Origin: Phycisphaerales bacterium UBA1910
GTDB taxonomy: Bacteria; Planctomycetota; Phycisphaerae; Phycisphaerales; UBA1924
Direction of reading: 5' to 3'
NCBI GenBank assembly: GCA_002337545.1
Contig: DDGE01000045.1
Location: forward strand, 11,017-24,345
Length of the DNA: 13,329 nucleotides
Positions 6,940 through 13,329 of this stretch are shown here, piece after piece (within the stretch, counting starts at the first letter, position 1; each line of letters starts with the position of its first letter). A program made the translations under genes and the position numbers. The notes under the pieces are model-generated. The model worked only from the letters and a program-made list of their open reading frames with translations, searched no databases and was not told the origin of the DNA.

Positions 6940-8331
6940 TCAGGGACCTGTGGGAATTGACCGGACTTGAGCCCGAGCCTCGAGCGGATTCTCGATCGGG
7001 ATATAGGGGTCCGCGGTCACCAGGCTGAAAACAGTCAGCATGAGCAGCATCGTGCAGAGCAGCGTCATCCCGATCAGTACCCGCACACGCATCTTCTCGA
7101 GAAGATTCGATCGGGCAATCATCAGGATGATCATCATGAGCAGCATGGGCTCGTGATACCGCTGCCAGCTCGCGTGATTCGCGCTCTGGGCAAGGGTAAA
7201 GGCGATCAGTGTGCCAACCCAGATCCATACATCCCGGCGGGGAACCAGACTCAGCCAGAGCGGGACCGCCAACGAGCCGGCGATCGCGCCGATGATGTAC
7301 ACCGGTGAACGCGCCGCCACGCTGGGAATAAGACTCACAAAGTTCCACCAGCCGCTGTATCGCCCATCCTCGATCGAATATGAGGATGCGGGGCCGATCG
7401 CGCAGAGCACACCGATGAATATCGAGAGCAAAGCCCATCGCCAATGATGTGCCCAGACATGCGGCAGACGAGCCCTCAGGATTGGGAAGAAAAACACACT
7501 GAGGAACCCGAGTTGCATCAGTATGAACCCAGGCGTGGCGGGGTTTGGGCCCTGATGGTTATCTTGGAACATCGGCGGGACCAAGCCGCCCCAGAGCAGC
7601 AGGAACCAGCCCAGCAGCGCGAACGCAGGGATCGTGCACGAGATCGAGATCAGTGTGCGACCCGCTCGAGACACGATGTTGTCAAAGCAAGACCTCAGGC
7701 TCGTGGGCACGCCCTGCCCGCTCCCGATCCATGCGCTGAGCCACACGACGCCCGCGGCCCAGATGTGGATCTGTCGCAACGCGACGAGCACGGCAAGCAA
7801 AGCGCCCGATCCCATCCAGGTCCACCAACCTGTTCGATCCCGCAACGCGAGAATGAGAATCGCGAACACGATAAACCAACCCGCATTATCAGGCAACAGC
7901 CAGACACCGGGATAGATGGTGTACATCGAGACAACCATCGGCAGGCAGATCAACGCAGCGATACGCCCCAGTGATCGACTGACGACCCAGCACAGCAATC
8001 CAAAGAACGCCAGGGTCCATGTCAGCGCGAGAAGTTGAGTGCCGGTGTGCTCCAGTCCTGCACGGACAAATGGTGCGAGGACCAGGTGGTATCCCGGGGT
8101 TGTCGCGGAGTGATAATCGCTGATATCCGGACTCGGCCATTCGATTGCGAACTTCTGGATCGCGACCCAGTGATAGTTGTAATCGTCCGCGGCGGCACGC
8201 CCGTTCGAGTACCCAGAGAAAATCAACGGCAGCGTCGCACAGAGCGTCAGTACCTGGATGATCAGAACCGACTGCACCCGATGCAGGATCGGGGCAGTGG
8301 GGCGGGTTGGCTGGGTCGGGTCGTCGGTCAT
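6940..8331 (-). CDS. polytopic membrane protein, probable GT-C glycosyltransferase (Alg10-like motifs)
   Basis: The 463-residue protein has roughly ten to twelve hydrophobic segments. Its first extracytoplasmic loop carries an acidic motif, DDYNYHW (49-55), followed by TTPGYHL (77-83), LLPDNAGW (145-152) and ALRQIHIW (184-191). This order recalls the Alg10/GT59 lineage of GT-C enzymes ('DE..H', 'TTPPG.Y', 'RQTNI.W'), which transfer a sugar from a lipid phosphate carrier to a lipid-linked glycan. The resemblance is from memory and distant, so donor and acceptor are unknown; another GT-C or PMT-like family is possible. The frame is open 54 codons upstream, but that stretch overlaps the divergent gene and is not membrane-like. 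The ATG at 8329-8331 (MTDDPTQPTRP) is chosen, with AGGGTG nine bases before. The gene is divergent from a phosphoribosyl-lipid synthase gene, which suggests a lipid-linked sugar donor. Confidence 0.55.
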   Translation of the reverse strand: MTDDPTQPTRPTAPILHRVQSVLIIQVLTLCATLPLIFSGYSNGRAAADDYNYHWVAIQKFAIEWPSPDISDYHSATTPGYHLVLAPFVRAGLEHTGTQLLALTWTLAFFGLLCWVVSRSLGRIAALICLPMVVSMYTIYPGVWLLPDNAGWFIVFAILILALRDRTGWWTWMGSGALLAVLVALRQIHIWAAGVVWLSAWIGSGQGVPTSLRSCFDNIVSRAGRTLISISCTIPAFALLGWFLLLWGGLVPPMFQDNHQGPNPATPGFILMQLGFLSVFFFPILRARLPHVWAHHWRWALLSIFIGVLCAIGPASSYSIEDGRYSGWWNFVSLIPSVAARSPVYIIGAIAGSLAVPLWLSLVPRRDVWIWVGTLIAFTLAQSANHASWQRYHEPMLLMMIILMIARSNLLEKMRVRVLIGMTLLCTMLLMLTVFSLVTADPYIPIENPLEARAQVRSIPTGP

Positions 8332-8354
8332 TTGATTGCACACCCTATCGGCCA

Positions 8355-8368
8355 CTCTGGGCTCAGAG
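8355..8368. promoter_or_regulatory. small inverted repeat in the divergent GT-C/UbiA intergenic region
   Basis: CTCTG and CAGAG (8355-8359 and 8364-8368) flank GGCT within the 128-bp gap (8332-8459) between two divergent genes. It could be an operator or a chance dyad. No good -10/-35 pair was found on either strand here. Confidence 0.2.
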
Positions 8369-8449
8369 ACACTGGAAACAATGATTTCTGACCCGTTCTG
8401 TGGTGTATTCGTGTGAACTCTTGTGCAACGGGGTTCGTTGTGTCGATGC

Positions 8450-8454
8450 AGGAG
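8450..8454 (+). promoter_or_regulatory. ribosome binding site fixing the UbiA-family start
   Basis: AGGAG at 8450-8454 sits five bases before the ATG at 8460 and is one of the clearest SD sites in the window. It decides against the longer in-frame start at 8400. Confidence 0.7.
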
Positions 8455-8459
8455 AAACG

Positions 8460-9473
8460 ATGAACGGACCCGACCCGACCCCGAGCAACCCATCGCAGTC
8501 GCCCCCGAGCGGCGGGATTGTGCGTGGGCTCATCAAACTCATGCGTCTACACCAATGGTCCAAGGGCGTGTTTGTGCTTATCGGTCCTTTGTTCGCACTC
8601 GCGGACGGAAAACTTCAGGACATGCCCCGCGCAGAGCTTGCGCTGGCGATCGGGCTGACCTTCATCGGGTTCGGGCTGGCAGCCTCGGGCTGCTACATCT
8701 TCAATGACATCGCGGATGTCGAACGCGACAAAGCGCACCCGCGGAAGCGGAAAAGGCCTCTTGCGTCGGGACAGGTCCCCATGGGGATCGCGAAGGTCTT
8801 TGGGATCTGCATCCTCGTCGCGTCCTCCGTCAGTGTGCTGGGTGTGCCCTCGGAGCTCAGAATCTGGGTTTTGGGGCTGCTGATCCTTTATATCATCAAT
8901 GTGATGCTCTACTCGGGCGGTCTCAAGCACATCGTCATCGTGGATGTGCTGTGTCTGTCAACGGGATTCGTGCTCCGCGTGCTCGGCGGGTGTGCCGCTG
9001 TCGGGATCACGCCTTCGACCTGGTTGCTCAATGCGACCCTGTTCCTGAGTATGTTTCTCGCGTTCGGCAAGCGTCTCGGCGAGCGTCGCCACATGGGTTC
9101 CGAGGAAGCCGCGATGGCCGCCCGGGATGTGCAACAGCACTACACGGATCAGATGCTCCGGATGTTTGTGGTCGTGACGGGCGTCGCAACCCTTTTGACA
9201 TACACGAGTTATGTCCAAAGCCGACACGCCGACTATGTATTTGACTTTGTCTCTAGACAAGGCAGTCTAGATGAAGCGTTCGGGTTCAACTTAATGTGGG
9301 TGACGGTGGCACCGGCAACCCTGGCACTTCTCCGCACGATCACCCTCCTGATGCGTGGTCGCTACGACGACCCGACGGAACTGGCATTGAATGACAATAT
9401 GGTGCGCGTCGCGGGGCTGACTTTTGCGGCTTCAACGGTCATCGTGCTCTGGATTCATCTGAAACCCGCATGA
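8460..9473 (+). CDS. decaprenyl-phosphate phosphoribosyltransferase-like UbiA-family prenyltransferase
   Basis: This 337-residue integral membrane protein belongs to the UbiA superfamily. It shows the first aspartate-rich motif NDIADVERD (82-90, D83, D86, D90) followed by KAHPRKRKRPLASG (91-104). The second conserved region is YSGGLKHIVIVDVL (151-164), leading to GFVLRVLGG, and then FGKRLGERR (202-210). The basic stretch after the first motif and the 'YS..LK' block are hallmarks of decaprenyl-phosphate 5-phosphoribosyltransferases (Rv3806c type). These join PRPP to a polyprenyl phosphate, the first step to polyprenyl-phosphate-ribose or -arabinose donors. Eight or nine helices are expected. 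DprE1/DprE2-type epimerase genes are not in the window, so whether ribose or arabinose is the final sugar is unknown. Chlorophyll, haem and quinone prenyltransferases fit the motifs less well. Confidence 0.82.
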   Translation: MNGPDPTPSNPSQSPPSGGIVRGLIKLMRLHQWSKGVFVLIGPLFALADGKLQDMPRAELALAIGLTFIGFGLAASGCYIFNDIADVERDKAHPRKRKRPLASGQVPMGIAKVFGICILVASSVSVLGVPSELRIWVLGLLILYIINVMLYSGGLKHIVIVDVLCLSTGFVLRVLGGCAAVGITPSTWLLNATLFLSMFLAFGKRLGERRHMGSEEAAMAARDVQQHYTDQMLRMFVVVTGVATLLTYTSYVQSRHADYVFDFVSRQGSLDEAFGFNLMWVTVAPATLALLRTITLLMRGRYDDPTELALNDNMVRVAGLTFAASTVIVLWIHLKPA

Positions 9474-9715
9474 TTTCGGGGTTTTCTTGAATCTTTTTGA
9501 TCACGGTATGGTAATTCTTGCTCGAAGGGTGTGCGCATGTCTTGCGCTCCGCCCGATTCCGTTTTTGCCCCCTGCGAGGGGGTGCGACGATAGGGACCCC
9601 GATCACATGGTGGACTGGCCTCATGACGCGTGTGCGGCCTGTCTTTTTAAAGGCTGCCCGAGTCATTCGGGCAAGGCGTTCCTTCGGGGCGCCACGAATA
9701 ACGGAGTATGTGCAG
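9474..9715 (+). promoter_or_regulatory. structured leader upstream of the metalloprotease gene
   Basis: This 242-bp spacer holds no credible gene; an in-frame extension of the protease is open from 9518 but its translation looks random. It contains three strong hairpins: CCCCC/GGGGG (9568-9572 with 9578-9582), GCCCGA/TCGGGC (9656-9661 with 9667-9672, loop GTCAT), and an 8-bp stem at 9675-9693 capped by a TTC(G) turn with two G-T pairs. Between the first two is a CTTTTTAAAG stretch (9643-9652) flanked by GCC and GGC. The SD (GGAG, 9703-9706) follows ten bases after the last stem. This could be a 5' UTR controlling translation or mRNA stability. No known riboswitch consensus was recognised, and a promoter could not be placed. 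Confidence 0.4.
9703..9706 (+). promoter_or_regulatory. ribosome binding site fixing the metalloprotease start
   Basis: GGAG lies nine bases before the ATG at 9716, which begins a recognisable signal peptide. Another ATG at 9708 opens a three-codon frame (Met-Cys-Arg-stop) whose TGA overlaps the true start as ATGA. It lies only one base after the GGAG, so it is probably not used. Confidence 0.6.
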
Positions 9716-12700
9716 ATGAACAGGGATACAAAGAAGCGTGTGCCCGCACGAACGATCGTGGGACTCGCGAGCGCCGTGGTGGGGATGACGGCGTTGAGCG
9801 CCGGGAATGCTCTGGCGCAGACCAACTACAATGAGCCGACGGAATCGACCCCGGCACCGGAAGAGAGCATCGACCTCGCGCAGCTTGCCGCGATGGCTGG
9901 ACGCGGTGGTGGGGCACCCAGCGGACGGAGCAACGATGGACTCAAGTCGTGGAAGGATGTCTCGCAGGGATTCGAGAAGGTTGTCTCGACCGCGGACGGG
10001 CGCTCGTTCTACAACCTGTACCTGAACAAGAAAGAAAACAAGATCCTCGCGGAACTCCCGCGCGGATATGAGAAGCAGAACCACTTCTTCGCGATGACCG
10101 TCGCGGGTGGTGAGGTTTTTGCTGGTCTGCAGTCTGGTGATCTGTACACCAAGTGGAAGCGGATCGGGAACCGGCTCGCGTTGATCCAGCCTCAGATTGC
10201 GGTGCGCTCGAGCGGCGATCAGGAATCGAAGGATTCGCTTGAAACCGTGTTCACGGATCGCGTTCTCCTTGATGTCCCGATCCTGGCAACGGGCCCGTCC
10301 GGCCAGCCGGTGATCGACCTCAACGGGTTGCTGGTGAACAAGGCAACAAGCTTCTTCCGTGGTTCGGCGCGCGGTCTCAACCCGGCACTCACCACGGTTT
10401 CTTCCGTCAAAGCGTTCCCGAACAACATCGAGATCCGGTACGAGGGTCCTGTCGCGGGCGGCACAATCAAGGAGTTCCATTACTCCATCTCGCTGATCAC
10501 CGGCTCTCGCGGGTTCAAGCCTCGCGAAGCAGACCAGCGTCTGGGATACTTTGTCACGACCTACACCGATCTTGGGAAGTATGACTCGGACGAGAAGTCC
10601 CAGCGCTACATCAATCGCTGGCACATCGAGAAGGCCGACCCGCGCCTCTCGCTCAGCCCACCCAAAGAACCCATCGTTTACTATGTCGAGCACACCGTGC
10701 CGATCCGGTACCGTCGATGGGTGCGTGAGGGCATCGAGCAGTGGAACGATGCGTTCCGCGCGATCGGCATCGACGGCGCCATCCAGGTCCAGTATCAGGA
10801 CAAGGCTACCGGCGTAAACATGGACAAGGACCCGGAGGATGTGCGCTACAACTTCATCCGCTGGATCAGCAACGATATTTCCACCGCGATCGGCCCGTCA
10901 CGCGTCAACCCGATGACGGGTGAGATCCTCGACGCGGATGTCGTCCTCACGGACGGCTGGGTCCGCGTGTTCACCTACCGGTGGGAGGACCTGCTCGGTA
11001 CGCTCGCAACGGAGGGGTACGCACCCTCGACACTGCAGTGGCTCGAAGAGAATCCCGACTGGGATCCGCGTCTGCGTCTCGCGACGCCCCAGCAGCGCGA
11101 GATTATTCTCAACGAACGCAACAACAACCTGTCCGCGTGCGGGCATGATCATGACAGCCATGTCAATCAGCTGCACGAGATGGACGGGTTCGTTCCCGGC
11201 GCCGACATGCTCGGGTTTGATGAGTTTGACGGGCTCGGCGGGCGTGCCTCGCAGGTCAACGGCATGTGCATGGCCGCGACTGGCAAGGCGCTCGATCTCG
11301 CGATGATGCGCATGTACCTGAGCATGATCGAACTCTTCGCGGACGACTTCGAGAAGCTCTCCGAGGTCGCTTCCTCCGCAAATGCGGCAACGGAAGCATC
11401 GCTCGAGCCGGAGATCGACGAGGAAACCCTCGAGATGATCCGCAAGCAGCTCGAAGAAAACCCGGGGCTCAAGGCGATGATCCCGCCGGAGTACCTGGCA
11501 CTGCTTGAGAAGCAGGACGAGCCCGCTGAGGAAGAGCCCGAGTCAGAGGAAGCTGCGGACGAGACTGAAGTCGCAGAAGAATCCAAGCCCAAAAAGCCCG
11601 AGGGCGACATGATCGACGGCGTGCCCGAGTGGTTCGTCGGTCCGATGCTCGCTGAACTCGTCGCGCACGAGGTCGGGCACACGCTCGGTCTGCGTCACAA
11701 CTTCAAGGGTTCCAGCGCGTACTCGCTCGACCAGATCAACTCCGACGGCATGAAGGATCAGCAGCCCTGGTCCGCGTCCGTCATGGACTACAACGGGATC
11801 AACATCATGATGCCCGGGTCCGGTGAGGTGCAGGGTAACTATTCATCATTCGAGATCGGCCCGTACGACTACTGGGTTATCGAGTATGGGTACGGCCCAG
11901 AGAAGAACCTGCCCAAGGTGCTGGAACGCGTCGCCGAACCTGAACTCCAGTACGGCACGGACGAAGACACCTTTGGTCCCGACCCGCGTGCGCGTCGTTA
12001 TGACCTCTCTGAGGATCCGATTGATTACGCGAACAACCAGATGTCGCTTGTCAAGACGATCCGCGAGGGGCTGCTGACCAAGTTCGTCGATGACGGCGAT
12101 TCCTGGTCGCGTGCACGGCGTGGGTACCTGATCTCGCTCAACACACAGATGCAGTCGCTGTCGATGATGGCGAACTGGGTCGGCTCGGCGTATGTCTACC
12201 GCGACAAGAAGGGCGACCCGGGCAGCCGGGCACCGATCGAGGTTGTCCCCGCTGAGCGTCAGCGCGCCGCGATGCAGTTCGTGATCGACAACGCGTTCTA
12301 CGACGAGGCATTCGGAATTACTCCTGAACTGCTCGCACACACCACCGTCGACAAGTGGTGGGACGATGTCAACTCCGTCATGGCGGACGCGGCACTCCCG
12401 ATCCACGACCGCGTGATGGGCATGCAGGCCTCGGCGTTGACGATGCTCATGAACCCGCAGACGGTCCAGCGTGTGTACGACTACGAGCTGTTCGTCCCCG
12501 CGGATCAGGACGCGTTGACCCTCTCGGAGTTGATGCAGAGCATTACCGAGGCGATCTGGAGCGAGCTCGGCGAAGATATCGACGGCAGCTTCTCGGATCG
12601 GGACCCGATGATCTCATCGCTGCGTCGTAATCTCCAGCGCGAGCACCTCTCGCGTCTGATCGACATGGCGTTCGCTGATCGCGGGTTCAACTCGTCGTCC

Positions 12701-12871
12701 AAGCCTGTGCGGATGCTCTCAACCATGCACCTCCGCGTAATCAAGGATTACGCTGATCGGGCACTCGAGAGCCGCGATGCGCTCGACAGCTACACCCGCG
12801 CACACCTCGAAGAGATCTCCGTGCGTGTCGGCAAAGCGCTCGACGCGGGGTATGTCTACAAGGACAACTAA
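9716..12871 (+). CDS. secreted zinc-dependent metalloprotease, DUF5117/DUF4953 type
   Basis: The 1051-residue product starts with a signal peptide (cleavage likely after ALA, residue 34) and a low-complexity Gly/Ser linker. Residues about 78-320 resemble the DUF5117 region. A zincin domain opens at about 321 with YYVEHTVPIRYRRWVREGIE, the motif preceding the active site in this family. The zinc site is HEVGHTLGLRH (H651, E652, H655, H661), followed by the Met-turn SVMDYNG (M690). This is the extended HExxHxxGxxH signature of metzincin-like peptidases. About 300 further residues follow, starting with DYWVIEYGYGP. Between about 543 and 632 lies an acidic, coil-prone insert (for example EEPESEEAADETEVAEESK) that relatives I recall lack. 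All catalytic residues are present, so an active extracytoplasmic protease is expected; its substrates are unknown. The start is fixed by SD and signal peptide. A strong terminator follows. Confidence 0.9.
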   Translation: MNRDTKKRVPARTIVGLASAVVGMTALSAGNALAQTNYNEPTESTPAPEESIDLAQLAAMAGRGGGAPSGRSNDGLKSWKDVSQGFEKVVSTADGRSFYNLYLNKKENKILAELPRGYEKQNHFFAMTVAGGEVFAGLQSGDLYTKWKRIGNRLALIQPQIAVRSSGDQESKDSLETVFTDRVLLDVPILATGPSGQPVIDLNGLLVNKATSFFRGSARGLNPALTTVSSVKAFPNNIEIRYEGPVAGGTIKEFHYSISLITGSRGFKPREADQRLGYFVTTYTDLGKYDSDEKSQRYINRWHIEKADPRLSLSPPKEPIVYYVEHTVPIRYRRWVREGIEQWNDAFRAIGIDGAIQVQYQDKATGVNMDKDPEDVRYNFIRWISNDISTAIGPSRVNPMTGEILDADVVLTDGWVRVFTYRWEDLLGTLATEGYAPSTLQWLEENPDWDPRLRLATPQQREIILNERNNNLSACGHDHDSHVNQLHEMDGFVPGADMLGFDEFDGLGGRASQVNGMCMAATGKALDLAMMRMYLSMIELFADDFEKLSEVASSANAATEASLEPEIDEETLEMIRKQLEENPGLKAMIPPEYLALLEKQDEPAEEEPESEEAADETEVAEESKPKKPEGDMIDGVPEWFVGPMLAELVAHEVGHTLGLRHNFKGSSAYSLDQINSDGMKDQQPWSASVMDYNGINIMMPGSGEVQGNYSSFEIGPYDYWVIEYGYGPEKNLPKVLERVAEPELQYGTDEDTFGPDPRARRYDLSEDPIDYANNQMSLVKTIREGLLTKFVDDGDSWSRARRGYLISLNTQMQSLSMMANWVGSAYVYRDKKGDPGSRAPIEVVPAERQRAAMQFVIDNAFYDEAFGITPELLAHTTVDKWWDDVNSVMADAALPIHDRVMGMQASALTMLMNPQTVQRVYDYELFVPADQDALTLSELMQSITEAIWSELGEDIDGSFSDRDPMISSLRRNLQREHLSRLIDMAFADRGFNSSSKPVRMLSTMHLRVIKDYADRALESRDALDSYTRAHLEEISVRVGKALDAGYVYKDN

Positions 12872-12885
12872 AACCCATCGGGTTT
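12871..12885 (+). other. small hairpin overlapping the metalloprotease stop codon
   Basis: AAACCC and GGGTTT (12871-12876 and 12880-12885) form a perfect 6-bp stem with a three-base loop, beginning at the last base of the stop codon. It has no T tract and lies just before the main terminator, so it may assist termination or protect the mRNA end. Confidence 0.4.
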
Positions 12886-12900
12886 ACATGTGATCATCAG

Positions 12901-12931
12901 CGGGCGGCCTGGAAGGGTCGCCCGTTTTTTT
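12901..12931 (+). terminator. intrinsic terminator of the metalloprotease gene
   Basis: A 10-bp stem (12901-12910 with 12915-12924, two G-T pairs) is capped by a GGAA tetraloop and followed by seven T residues (12925-12931). It is a textbook Rho-independent terminator, 29 bases after the stop codon. Confidence 0.92.
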
Positions 12932-12968
12932 CATACGCGCAGTGGTTTGATTGTGACGATAATCCATC

Positions 12969-13329
12969 GTGACCCCGAACGATCAATCAGACCCAAAACC
13001 GCGATCCAGAATCTTCCCCGCCATGCTCTGGTGGCTCGTGTTGCCGAGTGCCATCGTGAGCGGTGTCGCATGGATGGGCTCGTCGCGGGTGTACTACCTT
13101 GACCTGCTGGTCTCACAGCAGATCTGGCTCGCGTGGTGGACGGTGCTGCTGCTCGCGATCGCGCTCTGCACGCGGCGCTGGCGAATCGCGGTCCTGCTCA
13201 TCGTGTCGAGCGTGCTCGCGTTCTATCCGATCGTGTATGGACGGACGATGCGCCTGCCCGAGGTGGACTTCACCACGAAACCCGAAGGCGTGATCCGGGT
13301 TGTGAGCTGCAACATCAATCCTGAGAACG
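12969..13329 (+). CDS. second membrane EEP-family protein (5' part, truncated by window edge)
   Basis: A plus-strand frame is open from just after a TAA at 12960-12962 to the window edge. The best start is GTG at 12969, giving MTPNDQSDPKPRSRIF, a polar lead of 18 codons before the in-frame ATG at 13023, which is the alternative. Three membrane helices follow (beginning at MLWWLVLPSAIVSG, IWLAWWTVLLLAIAL and RIAVLLIVSSVLAF). Next comes the strand GVIRVVSCNINPEN, which matches the first motif of the EEP/DNase I-like fold, with its asparagine (compare IRVLHWN in the gene at 146). The visible 120 codons thus share the three-helix plus EEP layout of the first gene. No SD precedes either start. A GATAAT at 12958-12963 would place the transcript start at about the GTG, so a leaderless mRNA is conceivable. 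Catalytic residues lie beyond the edge. Confidence 0.7.
   Translation, partial: MTPNDQSDPKPRSRIFPAMLWWLVLPSAIVSGVAWMGSSRVYYLDLLVSQQIWLAWWTVLLLAIALCTRRWRIAVLLIVSSVLAFYPIVYGRTMRLPEVDFTTKPEGVIRVVSCNINPEN

Noticed and set aside
6166..6960. 264-codon plus-strand frame across gmd and the following gap
   Set aside because: Most of it is antisense to conserved gmd motifs and the remainder is random-looking; there is no SD.
7444..7974. 176-codon plus-strand frame opposite the GT-C gene
   Set aside because: The minus strand encodes regular hydrophobic helices there, whereas this frame gives Arg/Gln/Pro-rich sequence typical of the complement of membrane codons.
8332..8493. 54-codon N-terminal extension of the GT-C protein
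   Set aside because: It would overlap the SD and start of the divergent UbiA gene, and its sequence is polar and irregular.
9567..9585. CCCCC/GGGGG hairpin as terminator of the UbiA gene
   Set aside because: There is no T tract after it on the plus strand; the TTTTT lies before the stem. It is also about 95 bases from the stop.
9518..9715. 66-codon N-terminal extension of the metalloprotease
   Set aside because: It has no SD and no family-like sequence, it runs through strong hairpins, and it would bury the signal peptide that starts at 9716.
9647..10693. 348-codon open frame on the minus strand opposite the metalloprotease
   Set aside because: It is antisense to a gene with a signal peptide and family landmarks. 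Its translation is Arg-rich, shows no motif or membrane pattern, and is typical of the shadow frame of a GC-rich gene.
1..13329. CRISPR array, tRNA or rRNA genes, transposase or integrase, attachment sites
   Set aside because: All gaps between genes are short (about 240 bases at most) and show no regular repeats, cloverleaf or rRNA signatures. No frame resembles a transposase or integrase.

Overview
The window looks like a chromosomal stretch from a marine planctomycete, probably near Phycisphaerae. It is GC-rich by eye. It carries secreted and membrane protein types I associate with that group: a large secreted zincin with the DUF5117/DUF4953 layout, a secreted protein with an N-terminal 'YQGYLEVDGEPANG' domain, and membrane-anchored endonuclease/exonuclease/phosphatase (EEP) proteins. 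Shine-Dalgarno (SD) signals vary from clear to absent. The taxonomic call is inference from gene content; no rRNA or tRNA gene is present to anchor it. No transposase, CRISPR array or phage module was seen.

Layout, left to right. Positions 1-65 (minus) hold the first 21 codons of an NAD(P)-binding epimerase, most likely a GDP-fucose synthase. Divergent from it is a three-helix membrane EEP protein (146-1375, +), followed by a secreted protein (1436-2830, +) that may have its own extended -10 promoter. A strong hairpin (2854-2877) separates this convergently from a minus-strand block. Read in its own direction, that block is a GT-C-type membrane protein (8331-6940), GDP-mannose 4,6-dehydratase (6735-5680), an SGNH-hydrolase-like membrane protein (5645-4575) and an MBOAT acyltransferase (4571-2904). 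Divergent from the GT-C gene is a UbiA-family decaprenyl-phosphate phosphoribosyltransferase-like gene (8460-9473, +). A 242-bp spacer with three strong hairpins precedes a 1051-residue secreted zinc metalloprotease (9716-12871, +), which ends at a clear intrinsic terminator. The window closes inside a second membrane EEP protein (12969 to the edge).

How the genes fit together. Gmd plus the epimerase would supply GDP-4-keto-6-deoxymannose and then GDP-L-fucose. The MBOAT/SGNH pair is the usual two-part machinery for moving acyl (typically acetyl) groups across the membrane onto an extracytoplasmic glycan. The UbiA protein would make a polyprenyl-phosphate-linked pentose, and the GT-C protein is a plausible user of a lipid-linked sugar. 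I read the core (2904-9473) as a cell-surface glycan locus making and acylating a glycan with deoxyhexose and possibly pentose. The metalloprotease and the two EEP proteins flank it and need not share its function.

Most points of interest are variations on known families: an EEP protein lacking two expected catalytic residues, a metalloprotease with a long acidic insert just before its zinc site, an MBOAT with two extra membrane helices, the divergent pentose-lipid/GT-C pair, and a structured leader upstream of the protease. I did not find a wholly unrecognisable new system.
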